A stretch of 33,668 nucleotides of DNA from Metaruminococcus_A gallistercoris. GTDB lineage: Bacteria > Bacillota > Clostridia > Oscillospirales > Ruminococcaceae. This document shows positions 1-7,826 of the stretch, in pieces. Location of the stretch: positions 1 through 33,668 of the forward strand of contig CAJFNQ010000014.1 in assembly GCA_904394975.1 (NCBI GenBank), given 5' to 3'. The position numbers and the translations under genes are program-made. The notes under the pieces were generated by a model. It was not told the DNA's origin and searched no databases. It was given only the letters and a program-made list of their open reading frames with translations. The first letter of the stretch is position 1. Each line of letters begins with the position of its first letter.

Positions 1-118
1 TATGTACCGTACTTTTGCTGATACCAAATTTTTGCGCTGTGCTTCGAACCGTTGCTTTATTTGAAATCAAATATTCCGCCAATTCTATACTTCTGTCTTC
101 CAAAGAGTGCTGGCTCAT
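1..118 (-). CDS. spoIIID: Sporulation transcriptional regulator SpoIIID (partial, 3' end outside window)
   Basis: The first 39 codons are present, starting at the ATG at 116-118. A strong SD (GGAGGT, complement near 127-133) lies upstream. The N-terminus begins MSQHSLEDRSIELAEYLI and continues with a helix-turn-helix segment, KATVRSTAQKFGISKSTVH. This matches the well-known SpoIIID pattern (KKTVRVIAKEFGVSKSTVH), a small (about 80-95 aa) DNA-binding protein that tunes sigma-E and sigma-K dependent gene expression in the mother cell during sporulation. The C-terminal half and stop lie beyond the window. The recognition is from the motif alone but is quite specific. It shows that the host lineage is endospore-forming. 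Confidence 0.9.
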   Translation of the reverse strand, partial: MSQHSLEDRSIELAEYLISNKATVRSTAQKFGISKSTVH

Positions 119-157
119 TGACCGCACACCTCCACACCATACAGTATTGTCTTAATT

Positions 158-166
158 ATTTGTATG
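158..166 (-). promoter_or_regulatory. Possible sigma-E type -10 element for spoIIID
   Basis: Read on the minus strand the element is CATACAAAT, close to the sigma-E -10 consensus CATACA(A/C)T. A poor ACTATC-like -35 lies about 14 nt upstream. spoIIID of Bacillus is transcribed by sigma-E, so the placement is sensible, but the -35 match is weak. This is an inference from family knowledge plus a short match. Confidence 0.3.
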
Positions 167-309
167 ATGCGCGGTTTCAGGATAGTACCGGCTTTTTTGA
201 ATTAAAATAAATTCCTACTTATATTAAAAAGGTGATGTGAAATTAAATAAAAAGTATGCCGGCGGATTGATATAACCCTTTGTGAAAACGTACAAATTTG
301 TACTCGTTT

Positions 310-338
310 TTGACAAATCCAATGGATTGGTATAAAAA
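310..338 (+). promoter_or_regulatory. Rightward promoter-like element
   Basis: A perfect TTGACA at 310-315 is followed by TATAAA after 15 nt (331-336) or TAAAAA after 17 nt (333-338). The dyad AATCCAATGGATT occupies the spacer, as an operator might. The only thing downstream before a terminator at 419-461 is about 80 nt of non-coding sequence. The spacing is not ideal for either -10 choice. Confidence 0.35.
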
Positions 339-344
339 TACTTT

Positions 345-465
345 TCCGAAACAAAAACATATAAGCCAACGCAACTCTATCAAAGAAACGAACGCCTCCC
401 CCTCCTATTAAAAAATAAAAAAATACCGTTTAAGCTGAAAAACAGTTTAAACGGTATTTTTATTA
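345..465 (+). ncRNA. Candidate small RNA bounded by a promoter-like element and terminator
   Basis: The unit is defined only by its ends: the rightward TTGACA element at 310-338 and the hairpin at 419-461, which has a U-rich tail on this strand too. A transcript would be about 110-120 nt, lack a plausible reading frame with SD, and end convergent with the GH43 gene. No known RNA family is recognised. The alternative is that the promoter is spurious and the hairpin only serves the GH43 gene on the other strand. Confidence 0.22.
419..461. terminator. Intrinsic terminator (bidirectional), end of GH43 gene
   Basis: A perfect 15-bp stem (419-433 with 447-461, arm AAAAATACCGTTTAA) has A/T runs on both sides, so it can terminate in either direction. 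It lies about 35 nt beyond the GH43 stop on the minus strand. Confidence 0.8.
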
Positions 466-495
466 GACAAACAAGAAATTTACAGATTTTTCTTT

Positions 496-2022
496 CTACT
501 TCAGCACTTCCGCATTAAAGTAACCAAAGCCAGCACTTCCTCCCACTGCAAAGATGCCGAAAAAGGTTCCGGTAAAGGTCATAGTATAAGTCTGTTCCGT
601 ACACAGTCCCGCGGTACTTCCCTGTCCCAGCGGAATAAAGTCCATCCCTTTGGTGCGATAATAAAAACGGTAAGCCGTGCCATCCGATTCAATTTTCATT
701 TCAATGCTGGTGTCATAGTCCACCTTATGGCTGACGGTCACTGCTTCCAAATCATGCACCCTGCGGTTGAGACAAACATAGTACTCGCCGTCTTTTCGGG
801 TGAGATACATTTCATAATGATAGCTGTCATTATAATAAGCGGCGATACCGGCCTTCTGTCCGTCCTCCGTGAAATTCACACCGAATTTCGTAGATGCACG
901 CATGTTAAACTCACTCTGGCGCACTCCAATAAATGTAGGTGAATCGTCCGCGCAGGAAAGATCACGTTCCGAACCATGCAAAAGGAGATAACTGTCCGCC
1001 GCATTCAATTTATAATCCTCTTTGTGCGGATTCCGGATATAAGTCAGGCGGGGGTCCAGACACTCGCCGTCAAAATCCTCAAACATGTTCCAGTCAACCG
1101 GAGTCGGCGCCGGACCTGGCAAAGGAGCATCCGTCTCCAACAGATGACAGTTTCCCGTACCAACAACCGGCCAACCATTCTCCCACTTCACCGGAGAAAG
1201 GAAGGTCTCTCTGCCAAGGTTATGAAGCATCAAGCGGTTACCGTTAATCGTAACCGGACGCACACCGAGAGACACCATCCACCAGTTCCCATTCTGATCT
1301 TCCACCAAATCAGCATGTCCGGCGCATTTAATGCCGCTGTACATATTGTCCCGATGATTCAAAATGGGGTTATGCGGGCAGCCTTCCCACGGTCCGTTAA
1401 CCGATGTGCTGCGGAAAATCGTTTCCTGATGGCCGTATTCTGTGCCGCCTTCCGCCATCATCAGGTAATACATGCCATCTTTTTTATAAAGATGCGGGCC
1501 TTCCTCAAATACCCCGCCGCTTCCTTTGCTGATGAGCTCAACATCGCTGAGCGCTTCACCGGTTTTGGGGTCGATTTTACTCATATAGATTCCATAATCA
1601 TCCCCGCTGCCGCCTGTTCCGGTAAAATAGCAGGTTCCGTCATCATCCCAGAACAAATCCGGGTCAATGCCATTGTGCTGAATCCATTTCGGTTCCGACC
1701 ATTGGCCGCGGATGTCATCGGTATAAACAATGAAATTACCATGATCGGTCACGTTTGTTGTGATCATGTAAAACAGCCCGTCATGGTACCGCAGGGTCGG
1801 CGCGTAGATTCCTCCGGAAGCACGGCAACCAGTGAGCTTTACATGTGCCTCATCCTGAAGGCAGTGACCAATCAGCTCCCAATTGACCAGATTCTTACTG
1901 TGAAAGATCGGTACGCCCGGAAAAAATTCAAAACTGGATGTGACCAGATAAAAGTCATCCCCTACCCGGCAGATAGACGGATCCGGATGAAACCCACGAA
2001 TGATTGGATTTTGATAAATCAT
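496..2022 (-). CDS. Glycoside hydrolase family 43 beta-xylosidase (cytoplasmic)
   Basis: 508 aa from the ATG at 2020-2022, which has a strong SD (GGGGAGG) about 8 nt upstream; the open frame extends further upstream but has no SD there and would run into a terminator. The N-terminal five-bladed propeller carries the GH43 triad: general base D14 (GFHPDPSI), pKa-modulating D120 (GIDPDLF) and general acid E174 (FEEGPH). The C-terminal part, from about residue 310, fits the beta-sandwich of xylan 1,4-beta-xylosidases of the XynB/SXA type. There is no signal peptide, so it should split imported xylo-oligosaccharides into xylose inside the cell; arabinofuranosidase activity is also common in this family. 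It has its own terminator at 419-461. It lies downstream of the ABC exporter genes but is separated from them by a terminator, so it is probably an independent unit. Confidence 0.9.
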   Translation of the reverse strand: MIYQNPIIRGFHPDPSICRVGDDFYLVTSSFEFFPGVPIFHSKNLVNWELIGHCLQDEAHVKLTGCRASGGIYAPTLRYHDGLFYMITTNVTDHGNFIVYTDDIRGQWSEPKWIQHNGIDPDLFWDDDGTCYFTGTGGSGDDYGIYMSKIDPKTGEALSDVELISKGSGGVFEEGPHLYKKDGMYYLMMAEGGTEYGHQETIFRSTSVNGPWEGCPHNPILNHRDNMYSGIKCAGHADLVEDQNGNWWMVSLGVRPVTINGNRLMLHNLGRETFLSPVKWENGWPVVGTGNCHLLETDAPLPGPAPTPVDWNMFEDFDGECLDPRLTYIRNPHKEDYKLNAADSYLLLHGSERDLSCADDSPTFIGVRQSEFNMRASTKFGVNFTEDGQKAGIAAYYNDSYHYEMYLTRKDGEYYVCLNRRVHDLEAVTVSHKVDYDTSIEMKIESDGTAYRFYYRTKGMDFIPLGQGSTAGLCTEQTYTMTFTGTFFGIFAVGGSAGFGYFNAEVLK

Positions 2023-2100
2023 ACAAACGCCTCCCCGCAAACATTTTTCAATTAAGGAATATATTTCCGATTTCATTGTAACACGGGGCTCTGGAAAAAG

Positions 2101-2138
2101 AAATACCGTCTGCCAATTAATTTGAGCAGACGGTATTT
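2101..2138 (-). terminator. Terminator of the ABC exporter operon
   Basis: A perfect 13-bp stem (2101-2113 with 2126-2138, arm AAATACCGTCTGC) with a U-rich run after it on the minus strand. It starts a few bases beyond the stop codon at 2142-2144. The outer stem AAATACCGT is shared with the terminator at 419-461. Confidence 0.85.
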
Positions 2139-2141
2139 TCT

Positions 2142-3920
2142 TTATCCGGCAGCCTCTTCGCGCTGTGCCATGCAAAGCTCGTAATAACGCCCTTTCAGAG
2201 CCATCAATTCCTCATGCGTACCACGTTCCTGAATCACACCATCATCCACATACATAATGACATCACAATTCTGAATGGTGGAAAGCCGGTGCGCAATAAT
2301 AAACGAAGTTCTGCCTTTCAGAAGCTCATTGAGCCCCTGCTGCATCAACCGTTCGGTTTTTGTATCAATGCTGGAAGTCGCTTCATCCAAAATTAAAATT
2401 TTAGGGTCTGCAATCAGGGTACGCGCAAAGGAGATAAGCTGTTTCTGACCTTGAGACAGCCGGCTTCCGCGTTCGTTGATCTCCGTTTCGTAACCATTTT
2501 CCATTTCGCGAATAAATTCATCTGCCTTTACCGTTTTAGCCGCCGCCACAACTTCTTCATAGGTCGCATCCAGCTTTCCGTAACGGATGTTGTCGATTAC
2601 ATTGCCAGAAAACACAAAACTGTCTTGAAGCATGACACCCATCTGGCTGCGCAGTGAATGAAGCGTTACCTTGGAAATATCCTGCCCGTCAATCAAGACC
2701 GCACCGGAAGTGAGGTCATAAAACCGGCTAATCAGGTTAATGACTGTTGTTTTTCCCGCACCGGTTGGCCCTACCAAGGCAACACTCTGCCCTGCCTTTA
2801 CATGAAAATTCATATGGTTGAGCACCGGATGCCCCGGCTCATATTCAAACACGACGTCTTTAAACTCCACGTCACCGCGAATGGGAGGAAGCTCTTTCGC
2901 GTCCGGCGCATCTTCAATCAAAACCGGCTCGTCAATCGTTTCAAAAATGCGTTCCAGGTAAGCGATGGTATTGATGAGATTATTGTACAGGTTTGCGAGG
3001 TTGATGATCGGTCTCCAGAAACGGGTGGAATAATCCGCCATTGCTACTAGAGTACCAAACGTTGCCATCGGCCGAATGACCAACACGCCAAAACCAAACA
3101 CACAAGCGTTGACAATCACCGAAATAATCTCAACCGAATACCAGACCCAGTTAGAAACAAAGACAGCCTTTAAAAATGAACGGCGGCAGTTATGAAACTG
3201 GGTGTAGCCGATTTTCGCGTTGAGTTTTTCCCGGGTAAAGATTTGGGTAACGCTCGCGCCCAAAATACTCTCATGCAGATAAGCATTCATGTTGGAGTTT
3301 TTGTTGGAAAACATCTGCCAGGCGCGCCGCTGTTTGGGCATAATCGAGCCCACGATCAGCACAAGAACAGGAAGGCCTGCAAGAATTACCAAGGCAAGCC
3401 GCGCGTCTGTTATGAACATGAACACCGTAACAAACACAAGATTGAATATTTCCAGAAAGAAGTTGATGATCCCGTTGGAAAGCATATCCGAAACATTGTT
3501 GACATACTGCACCACACGCACCAAAATTTTACCGTGCGGTCGGTTGTCGTAATAAGAAAACGGCAACTGCTGCAGATGGGTAAACAGATCCTGCCGGATA
3601 TCATAAATGATATTCTGCCCTACTACCGCTGTAATTCTTGAACGGATTACATTAAACAGGATAGAAAGCGCGATTGTAGCAGCAAGCAGGAAACCAAGCC
3701 ACAGCAGGTAAGGAACATCGCCGTTTACAACAGCCACGTCCAGCGCCTCTTTGGTAATCAGCGGACTGAACAGCGAAAAAATTACACTGAGCAGCGAGGC
3801 ACCAAGGGCCAAAAGCATCTTCCATTTGTATTTTTTCACATAGATAAAGCTGCGTTTTAAATGCTGTATATTAAACGGGGATTCAAGCGATTCGTCAATA
3901 TCAAACTTATTGCGCGCCAT
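2142..3920 (-). CDS. ABC exporter, permease-ATPase fusion, catalytic-Glu subunit of a heterodimer
   Basis: 592 aa, type I exporter half-transporter. About six membrane segments (residues about 35-320) are followed by a nucleotide-binding domain. That domain has Walker A GPTGAGKT (384-391), signature LSQGQ (488-492), Walker B ILILDE with catalytic E513, and switch histidine in IIAHRLSTI. The signature has Q in place of the canonical second residue G of LSGGQ, while Walker B and the switch are canonical. The start overlaps the end of the upstream subunit gene by 14 nt and has an SD (GGCAGGTG), so the two are translationally coupled. The family includes YheI/YheH, LmrCD and TM287/288 multidrug-type exporters. 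The substrate cannot be read from sequence; drug, lipid or peptide export are all possible. Confidence 0.9.
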   Translation of the reverse strand: MARNKFDIDESLESPFNIQHLKRSFIYVKKYKWKMLLALGASLLSVIFSLFSPLITKEALDVAVVNGDVPYLLWLGFLLAATIALSILFNVIRSRITAVVGQNIIYDIRQDLFTHLQQLPFSYYDNRPHGKILVRVVQYVNNVSDMLSNGIINFFLEIFNLVFVTVFMFITDARLALVILAGLPVLVLIVGSIMPKQRRAWQMFSNKNSNMNAYLHESILGASVTQIFTREKLNAKIGYTQFHNCRRSFLKAVFVSNWVWYSVEIISVIVNACVFGFGVLVIRPMATFGTLVAMADYSTRFWRPIINLANLYNNLINTIAYLERIFETIDEPVLIEDAPDAKELPPIRGDVEFKDVVFEYEPGHPVLNHMNFHVKAGQSVALVGPTGAGKTTVINLISRFYDLTSGAVLIDGQDISKVTLHSLRSQMGVMLQDSFVFSGNVIDNIRYGKLDATYEEVVAAAKTVKADEFIREMENGYETEINERGSRLSQGQKQLISFARTLIADPKILILDEATSSIDTKTERLMQQGLNELLKGRTSFIIAHRLSTIQNCDVIMYVDDGVIQERGTHEELMALKGRYYELCMAQREEAAG

Positions 3921-5682
3921 TCATAACACCTGCCTTTTCCACTCCATGCTGCAAATCGAAAATCTCACGGTAGTAACCGTTTTTCTGCATGAGTTCATTG
4001 TGTGTACCGCGTTCTACAATCTTTCCTTTATCCAGAATAAGAATCTGGTCTGCGTTGCGCACTGAAGAAATGCGCTGTGCGATAATGAATTTGGTACACT
4101 GAAAATCAAGATTGGCAAGTTCGTTTTGAATGAACTTTTCCGTTTCCATATCCACGGCGGAAGTTGTATCATCCAAAATGAGAATGGAGGGGCGGATGGC
4201 AAGCGCCCGTGCCAACGCAAGCCGCTGTTTCTGCCCGCCGGACAAGCCTACGCCACGCTCGCCGATGATGGTCCCATACCCGTCTTCCATATCATCAATA
4301 AAATCAGACGCAGTGATCGCGGCAAAATGACGCACATCCTCCTCGCTCAAATCCGGGTCACCATAGGCAATGTTGCTGTCCACCGTTTCAGAATAAAGAA
4401 ATACATCCTGTGTGGCCATGCCAATGCCAGAACGGAGCGAATGAAGGGTCAGATGCCGGACATCCACATCATCCACCAGGACGGCGCCGCCGTTTACATC
4501 GTAAAACCGTTCAATGAGATTGACAAGGGATGTTTTTCCCGAGCCGGTCGTTCCCATGACCGCAATGGTCTCGCCGGGATTTGCCACAAACGAGATATCA
4601 TCAAACACGACCTTCTCACCGAATCGAAAGGTGACGTTGCGAAATTCCACCTTTCCGCGCATCTTTCCGGGCAGATCGACTGCGTCCGGCGCATCGACAA
4701 TGCGGGGCTTCGCATAATACATTTCAATGACCTTATCCGCGGACGCAAAAAAGCGCTGCAGGTCATTTAACAGGATGCCGAAGTTGCGCATTGGCTCACT
4801 GACTGCCCAAATAAGCGATGAAAACGCTGCCAATTCGCCTGCTGTCAGCCAGCCGTTGATGATGAATAAACCGCCTACTAAAACGACAACGACCGTTAAT
4901 ACATTGGCAAGCGCATGCACCGCGGGGAAATATCTTAACCAAGTAAACTGCGCATCGATGTTCGCTTCCCGGAACGCATCATTCTTCTTTGCAAATTCAC
5001 CAATCTCATAATCTTCTCTGGCAAACGCTTTGATGACGCGGTTTCCGGAAATATCCTCCTGCGCTTTATCATTCATCTGGCTCAAACGCTCACGCAGAAT
5101 CACATATTTTGCGCGCACCCGTTTGGAAAACATTTTGGACAGCACCAGCAAAAGCGGAGTGACCGCCATAACCGCCAGAGTAAACAACGGGTTGACCGTC
5201 AGGAAATACACCGTGACCGTTACAAATAAAAACAGATCGATGGTGAATTCCCGGAAAACATAAGAAAACGCGTTTCGCACAATGTCAAGGTCACCAGTCA
5301 GGCGGGTCATCAAATCTCCGGTACGATTGTGATCGTAATAGGTCTTATCCTGCGTTTGGATTCGGTCATATAGGTGTTCACGGATGTTGACAAGCATCCC
5401 TTGAGAAGCATAGTCACAATTGTACACACCGGTGCTCAGCATACTCATACGGAACGCATGGATAAGCGGCATGGCGATCAGAATCGGAATGAGGATGGAA
5501 AAATTCCGCACGACCTCCCCGTCCGGTCCCGGCACGCCCATTAACACCTGGTCAACAATAATTTGGGTCAGCATGGGGTTGATGAACACACACAGCGAGC
5601 TTACCACCGTACACAGCAACGCAAGCAGATACCGCCGTTTGTACCCGGTCATACTTTCCCATGCCCATTTAATCTGGCTCAT
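3907..5682 (-). CDS. ABC exporter, permease-ATPase fusion, degenerate-site subunit of a heterodimer
   Basis: 591 aa with the same domain order as its partner: membrane domain to about residue 320, then an ATPase with Walker A GTTGSGKT (377-384), canonical LSGGQ (480-484) and Walker B LILDD. The catalytic Glu is replaced by D505 and the switch His by Gln (IIAQRISSV). Together with the partner's LSQGQ, all altered residues belong to the same composite nucleotide site. This is the hallmark of asymmetric heterodimeric exporters. The ATG at 5680-5682 has SD AAAGGAG about 10 nt upstream. It is the first gene of a two-gene operon ending at the 2101-2138 terminator. Confidence 0.9.
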   Translation of the reverse strand: MSQIKWAWESMTGYKRRYLLALLCTVVSSLCVFINPMLTQIIVDQVLMGVPGPDGEVVRNFSILIPILIAMPLIHAFRMSMLSTGVYNCDYASQGMLVNIREHLYDRIQTQDKTYYDHNRTGDLMTRLTGDLDIVRNAFSYVFREFTIDLFLFVTVTVYFLTVNPLFTLAVMAVTPLLLVLSKMFSKRVRAKYVILRERLSQMNDKAQEDISGNRVIKAFAREDYEIGEFAKKNDAFREANIDAQFTWLRYFPAVHALANVLTVVVVLVGGLFIINGWLTAGELAAFSSLIWAVSEPMRNFGILLNDLQRFFASADKVIEMYYAKPRIVDAPDAVDLPGKMRGKVEFRNVTFRFGEKVVFDDISFVANPGETIAVMGTTGSGKTSLVNLIERFYDVNGGAVLVDDVDVRHLTLHSLRSGIGMATQDVFLYSETVDSNIAYGDPDLSEEDVRHFAAITASDFIDDMEDGYGTIIGERGVGLSGGQKQRLALARALAIRPSILILDDTTSAVDMETEKFIQNELANLDFQCTKFIIAQRISSVRNADQILILDKGKIVERGTHNELMQKNGYYREIFDLQHGVEKAGVMNGAQ

Positions 5683-5758
5683 AAAAAGGGTTTCTCCTTT
5701 CTTTCAAAAGGAATCGTTGGTATGGAGTAAAAGATTTCATGCTGTAATAAGAGCCTGT

Positions 5759-5797
5759 TTATTTCATCAACTGGCTACATGGCCAGTAAAAGCACAT
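5759..5797 (-). CDS. Possible 12-codon leader ORF upstream of the ABC operon
   Basis: ATG at 5795-5797 with AGGGAGG three nt upstream (rather close), encoding MCFYWPCSQLMK and then a stop. The ORF contains a dyad ACTGGC-TACATG-GCCAGT (5770-5787) that could fold as a hairpin or bind a regulator. It sits about 75 nt before the first exporter gene. It may be chance. Confidence 0.18.
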   Translation of the reverse strand: MCFYWPCSQLMK

Positions 5798-5867
5798 ACA
5801 CCTCCCTGCTGCGTCAAGGGCAGCATTTCAGGATAAAAGCTGCGACCTGTTTTTAAAACAAAACACA

Positions 5868-5903
5868 AAACGGCCGCAAGACAACGAAGACCCGCGACCG
5901 TTT
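5868..5903 (-). terminator. Terminator of the DUF4867-type gene
   Basis: A 10-bp stem (5868-5877 with 5894-5903) has one G-U pair on the minus strand and is followed there by TTTTGTGTTTTGTTTT. It lies 45 nt beyond the stop codon. Confidence 0.7.
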
Positions 5904-5947
5904 GGATGCAAACAGGGCAAGACACACAAGCCGAGAAAGATACCTAC

Positions 5948-6619
5948 TCAGCCAATGCTCAATTTAATATTTTCGCCCTTGATACCGGCATACGCACCAC
6001 TTTCGGTTGCCATGGAACTTTCCGGATGAGCGATAACCCATTTGTTTTTCATCAACAAAAGCTTGTCTTCGTTGTTCTTCGCTTCCACTGCATGTTCGAG
6101 CGGGAAGTTTGTGTCGCGCGGAAGAACAACAACACATTTATAACCATTCTCATCTACAAGGCAAGGTGCAAAATGGAGGGTCGGCCCAAAGAACTCCACA
6201 GCAGTACCCGCTTTGATGTAAAACGCTTCTACTTTAGCGGAATCGTAAACGTTATCAACAATGTCAGAAACCGAGCCGAGCAGAACGACCAGATCGGTCA
6301 CAGCAATATCAATCTCACTGCCTTTATGGTATTCAAGCGCGTCCAAGCTGCAGGTGCTGCCATTGCAATAGCCGACCTGTACCGGCATTTCGCCGTAAAA
6401 ATCAGCAGAAACCGAAGCGGTTACCGGAAAAGCTTCCATTTTCTCATCGGAAGGAACATAAATATTTCCAACCTTCGGCGCATCGGTATGTGCTTCCATG
6501 TAAGAAATATAATCAGAAAAATCATATCCGGTAATGACCTGACCGTATTTACGGAACGCCGCATCTTCCACCGGCAGAATCTTTATATTGGGGTTTGCTT
6601 TCTGCATTTTTTCAATCAT
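5948..6619 (-). CDS. DUF4867-type protein, function unknown
   Basis: 223 aa from the ATG at 6617-6619, with SD GCAGGAG 8 nt upstream; a good promoter (6672-6700) sits just before it, so longer upstream frames are not used. The pattern GYCNGSTCSLDALEYHKGSE, then a VTDLVVLLG segment, then the FYIKAGTAVEFFGPTLHFAPC segment, resembles what I know as DUF4867, a Firmicutes family with a cupin-like look (conserved H and E residues plus a PAGT-type turn). Members are often near sugar metabolism genes. No enzyme activity can be assigned. It is a single-gene unit between a strong promoter and a terminator. Confidence 0.7.
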   Translation of the reverse strand: MIEKMQKANPNIKILPVEDAAFRKYGQVITGYDFSDYISYMEAHTDAPKVGNIYVPSDEKMEAFPVTASVSADFYGEMPVQVGYCNGSTCSLDALEYHKGSEIDIAVTDLVVLLGSVSDIVDNVYDSAKVEAFYIKAGTAVEFFGPTLHFAPCLVDENGYKCVVVLPRDTNFPLEHAVEAKNNEDKLLLMKNKWVIAHPESSMATESGAYAGIKGENIKLSIG

Positions 6620-6671
6620 CACAGTCACTCCTGCAGTAAAATTCAAAGCGGAAAATCCGCTTGTTAACTTA

Positions 6672-6700
6672 AGTATAGCTGTAGCAAAAATGATTGTCAA
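6672..6700 (-). promoter_or_regulatory. Sigma-A promoter of the DUF4867-type gene
   Basis: On the minus strand: TTGACA (complement of 6695-6700), 17-nt spacer, TATACT (complement of 6672-6677). Perfect -35 and near-perfect -10; start of transcription expected near 6665. Confidence 0.85.
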
Positions 6701-6793
6701 TCCGAAAAAAGCACTAAAAAAGTTTTGGTTTTTTTAGAACAAATACATTAGGAAAAGGCTTTCATTTATACGTTTTGTCTGAAACAAAACAAA

Positions 6794-6821
6794 ACCGCCG
6801 AAGGAACAATCCCTCGGCGGT
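6794..6821 (-). terminator. Terminator of the aldo/keto reductase gene
   Basis: An 11-bp GC-rich stem (6794-6804 with 6811-6821), with one position that is a G-U pair on the minus strand, is followed there by TTTTGTTTTGTTT. Confidence 0.85.
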
Positions 6822-6835
6822 CAAACAGCACAAGA

Positions 6836-7690
6836 TTAAAACGGTGCGGTGTCCGGATGCTTACCGATCCGGCCGTAAATTTCCAGCGTGCTGATTTTTT
6901 TCATATCTTCTTCATCCAATGAAAAATCGAACACATCAGCATTTTCAACCATTCGTTCATAGTGATTGGATTTCGGCAAAGGAAGAACACCTTTTTCCAG
7001 CGCCCATCGTACGCAAACCTGCGCAACTGTTTTGCCGTGTTTTTCTCCAACCTCTTTCAGCACGGGATACTGAAACGCTTTTCCCTGAATCAGCGGTCCC
7101 CACGACTCCACCTGAATCTGCTGTTCTGCGCAGTAATCCAGAAGTTCCTGATGCGGAAACTGAGGGTGGATTTCCAGCTGGTTCACCATAGGGCGGACTT
7201 CAGCTGTTTCAAGCAAGGCCTCAATATGGTTCTGCCAGAAATTGCTCAGACCGATTGCCCGCACCTTTCCAGCACGGTAGAGTTCTTCCATCGCCCGCCA
7301 TGTCTCGGCGTTTTTCTGTTTGTAAACATCCCGACAGACAAGCGGCGCCGGCCAGTGGATGAGATAAAGGTCAAGGTAATCCAACCCAAGTTTTTTCAAA
7401 GATAGGTCAAATGCTTCCAGCGTTTCTTTATAACCGTGATGATGGTTCCCAAGTTTGGAAGTGACAAAAATTTTTTCCCGCGGTATTCCGGATTTGCGGA
7501 TACCTTCCCCAACTCCTTCTTCGTTGTCATAGCGATGAGCGGTGTCGATATGGCGGTATCCGGCGCGGATGGCGTTCACGACCGAATCAACGACCGCCGC
7601 ACCGTTTGGTGTTTTAAAGGTGCCGTAACCAATACAGGGAATCTTTACTCCGTTGGATAACGTATAGCAGTCTGCCAAACTTTTTAACAT
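6836..7690 (-). CDS. Aldo/keto reductase
   Basis: 284 aa, the usual length for the family. The catalytic tetrad is intact: D49 and Y54 (HIDTAHRYDNE), K79 (VTSKLG) and H112 (LIHWPAP). The C-terminal phosphate-binding part is LPKSNHYERM, typical of NADPH-preferring AKRs of the 2,5-diketo-gluconate reductase / AKR5-like group. It should reduce aldehydes or ketosugars in the cytoplasm; the true substrate is unknown. The ATG start has SD AAAGGAG 9 nt upstream. It is monocistronic between terminators at 7794-7820 and 6794-6821. An extended -10 (TGCTACAAT, complement of 7759-7767) with a poor -35 upstream is the probable promoter. Confidence 0.9.
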   Translation of the reverse strand: MLKSLADCYTLSNGVKIPCIGYGTFKTPNGAAVVDSVVNAIRAGYRHIDTAHRYDNEEGVGEGIRKSGIPREKIFVTSKLGNHHHGYKETLEAFDLSLKKLGLDYLDLYLIHWPAPLVCRDVYKQKNAETWRAMEELYRAGKVRAIGLSNFWQNHIEALLETAEVRPMVNQLEIHPQFPHQELLDYCAEQQIQVESWGPLIQGKAFQYPVLKEVGEKHGKTVAQVCVRWALEKGVLPLPKSNHYERMVENADVFDFSLDEEDMKKISTLEIYGRIGKHPDTAPF

Positions 7691-7793
7691 GCTGTGTCAC
7701 TCCTTTGATCTGTTGTGAAATGTGGTAGAAAATGATTGAAAGGATTTCGGCTGATTTTATTGTAGCACAAATTCTTTTTGACTGCACAAAAAA

Positions 7794-7820
7794 ATTCTCC
7801 CACCGCTTGAGTGGGAGAAT
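7794..7820 (-). terminator. Terminator of asnB
   Basis: A perfect 10-bp stem (7794-7803 with 7811-7820, arm ATTCTCCCAC) is followed by a run of seven U on the minus strand, just beyond the asnB stop. Confidence 0.9.
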
Positions 7821-7826
7821 GATAAG

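Larger units (their letters stand above)
119..418. other. Gene-free stretch with palindromes and repeated GGATTG(A/G)TATAA
   Basis: No ORF with an SD is visible. The stretch holds the spoIIID upstream region on the left. It also has a perfect 14-nt palindrome GTACAAATTTGTAC (290-303) overlapping a cre-like sequence, TGAAAACGTACAAA (283-296; 12 of 14 against TGWAANCGNTNWCA). A dyad AATCCA-A-TGGATT lies at 316-328. A near-identical 12-mer, GGATTGATATAA (264-275) and GGATTGGTATAA (325-336), occurs twice. These look like regulatory sites, but no target gene on the plus strand follows before the terminator at 419-461. Confidence 0.45.

Noticed and set aside
976..2055. Long open frame on the plus strand across the GH43 gene
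   Set aside because: It lies wholly antisense to a gene with intact catalytic motifs, has no SD and no family pattern.
2023..2175. N-terminal extension of the GH43 frame
   Set aside because: It runs back through a terminator, lacks an SD, and the conserved GH43 start follows the SD-backed ATG at 2022.
3192..3641. Plus-strand frame inside the ABC exporter gene
   Set aside because: Antisense to a conserved membrane domain; no SD or recognisable product.
5906..6667. 253-codon plus-strand frame over the DUF4867-type gene
   Set aside because: It is antisense to a gene with its own promoter, SD and terminator, and the translation has no family features.
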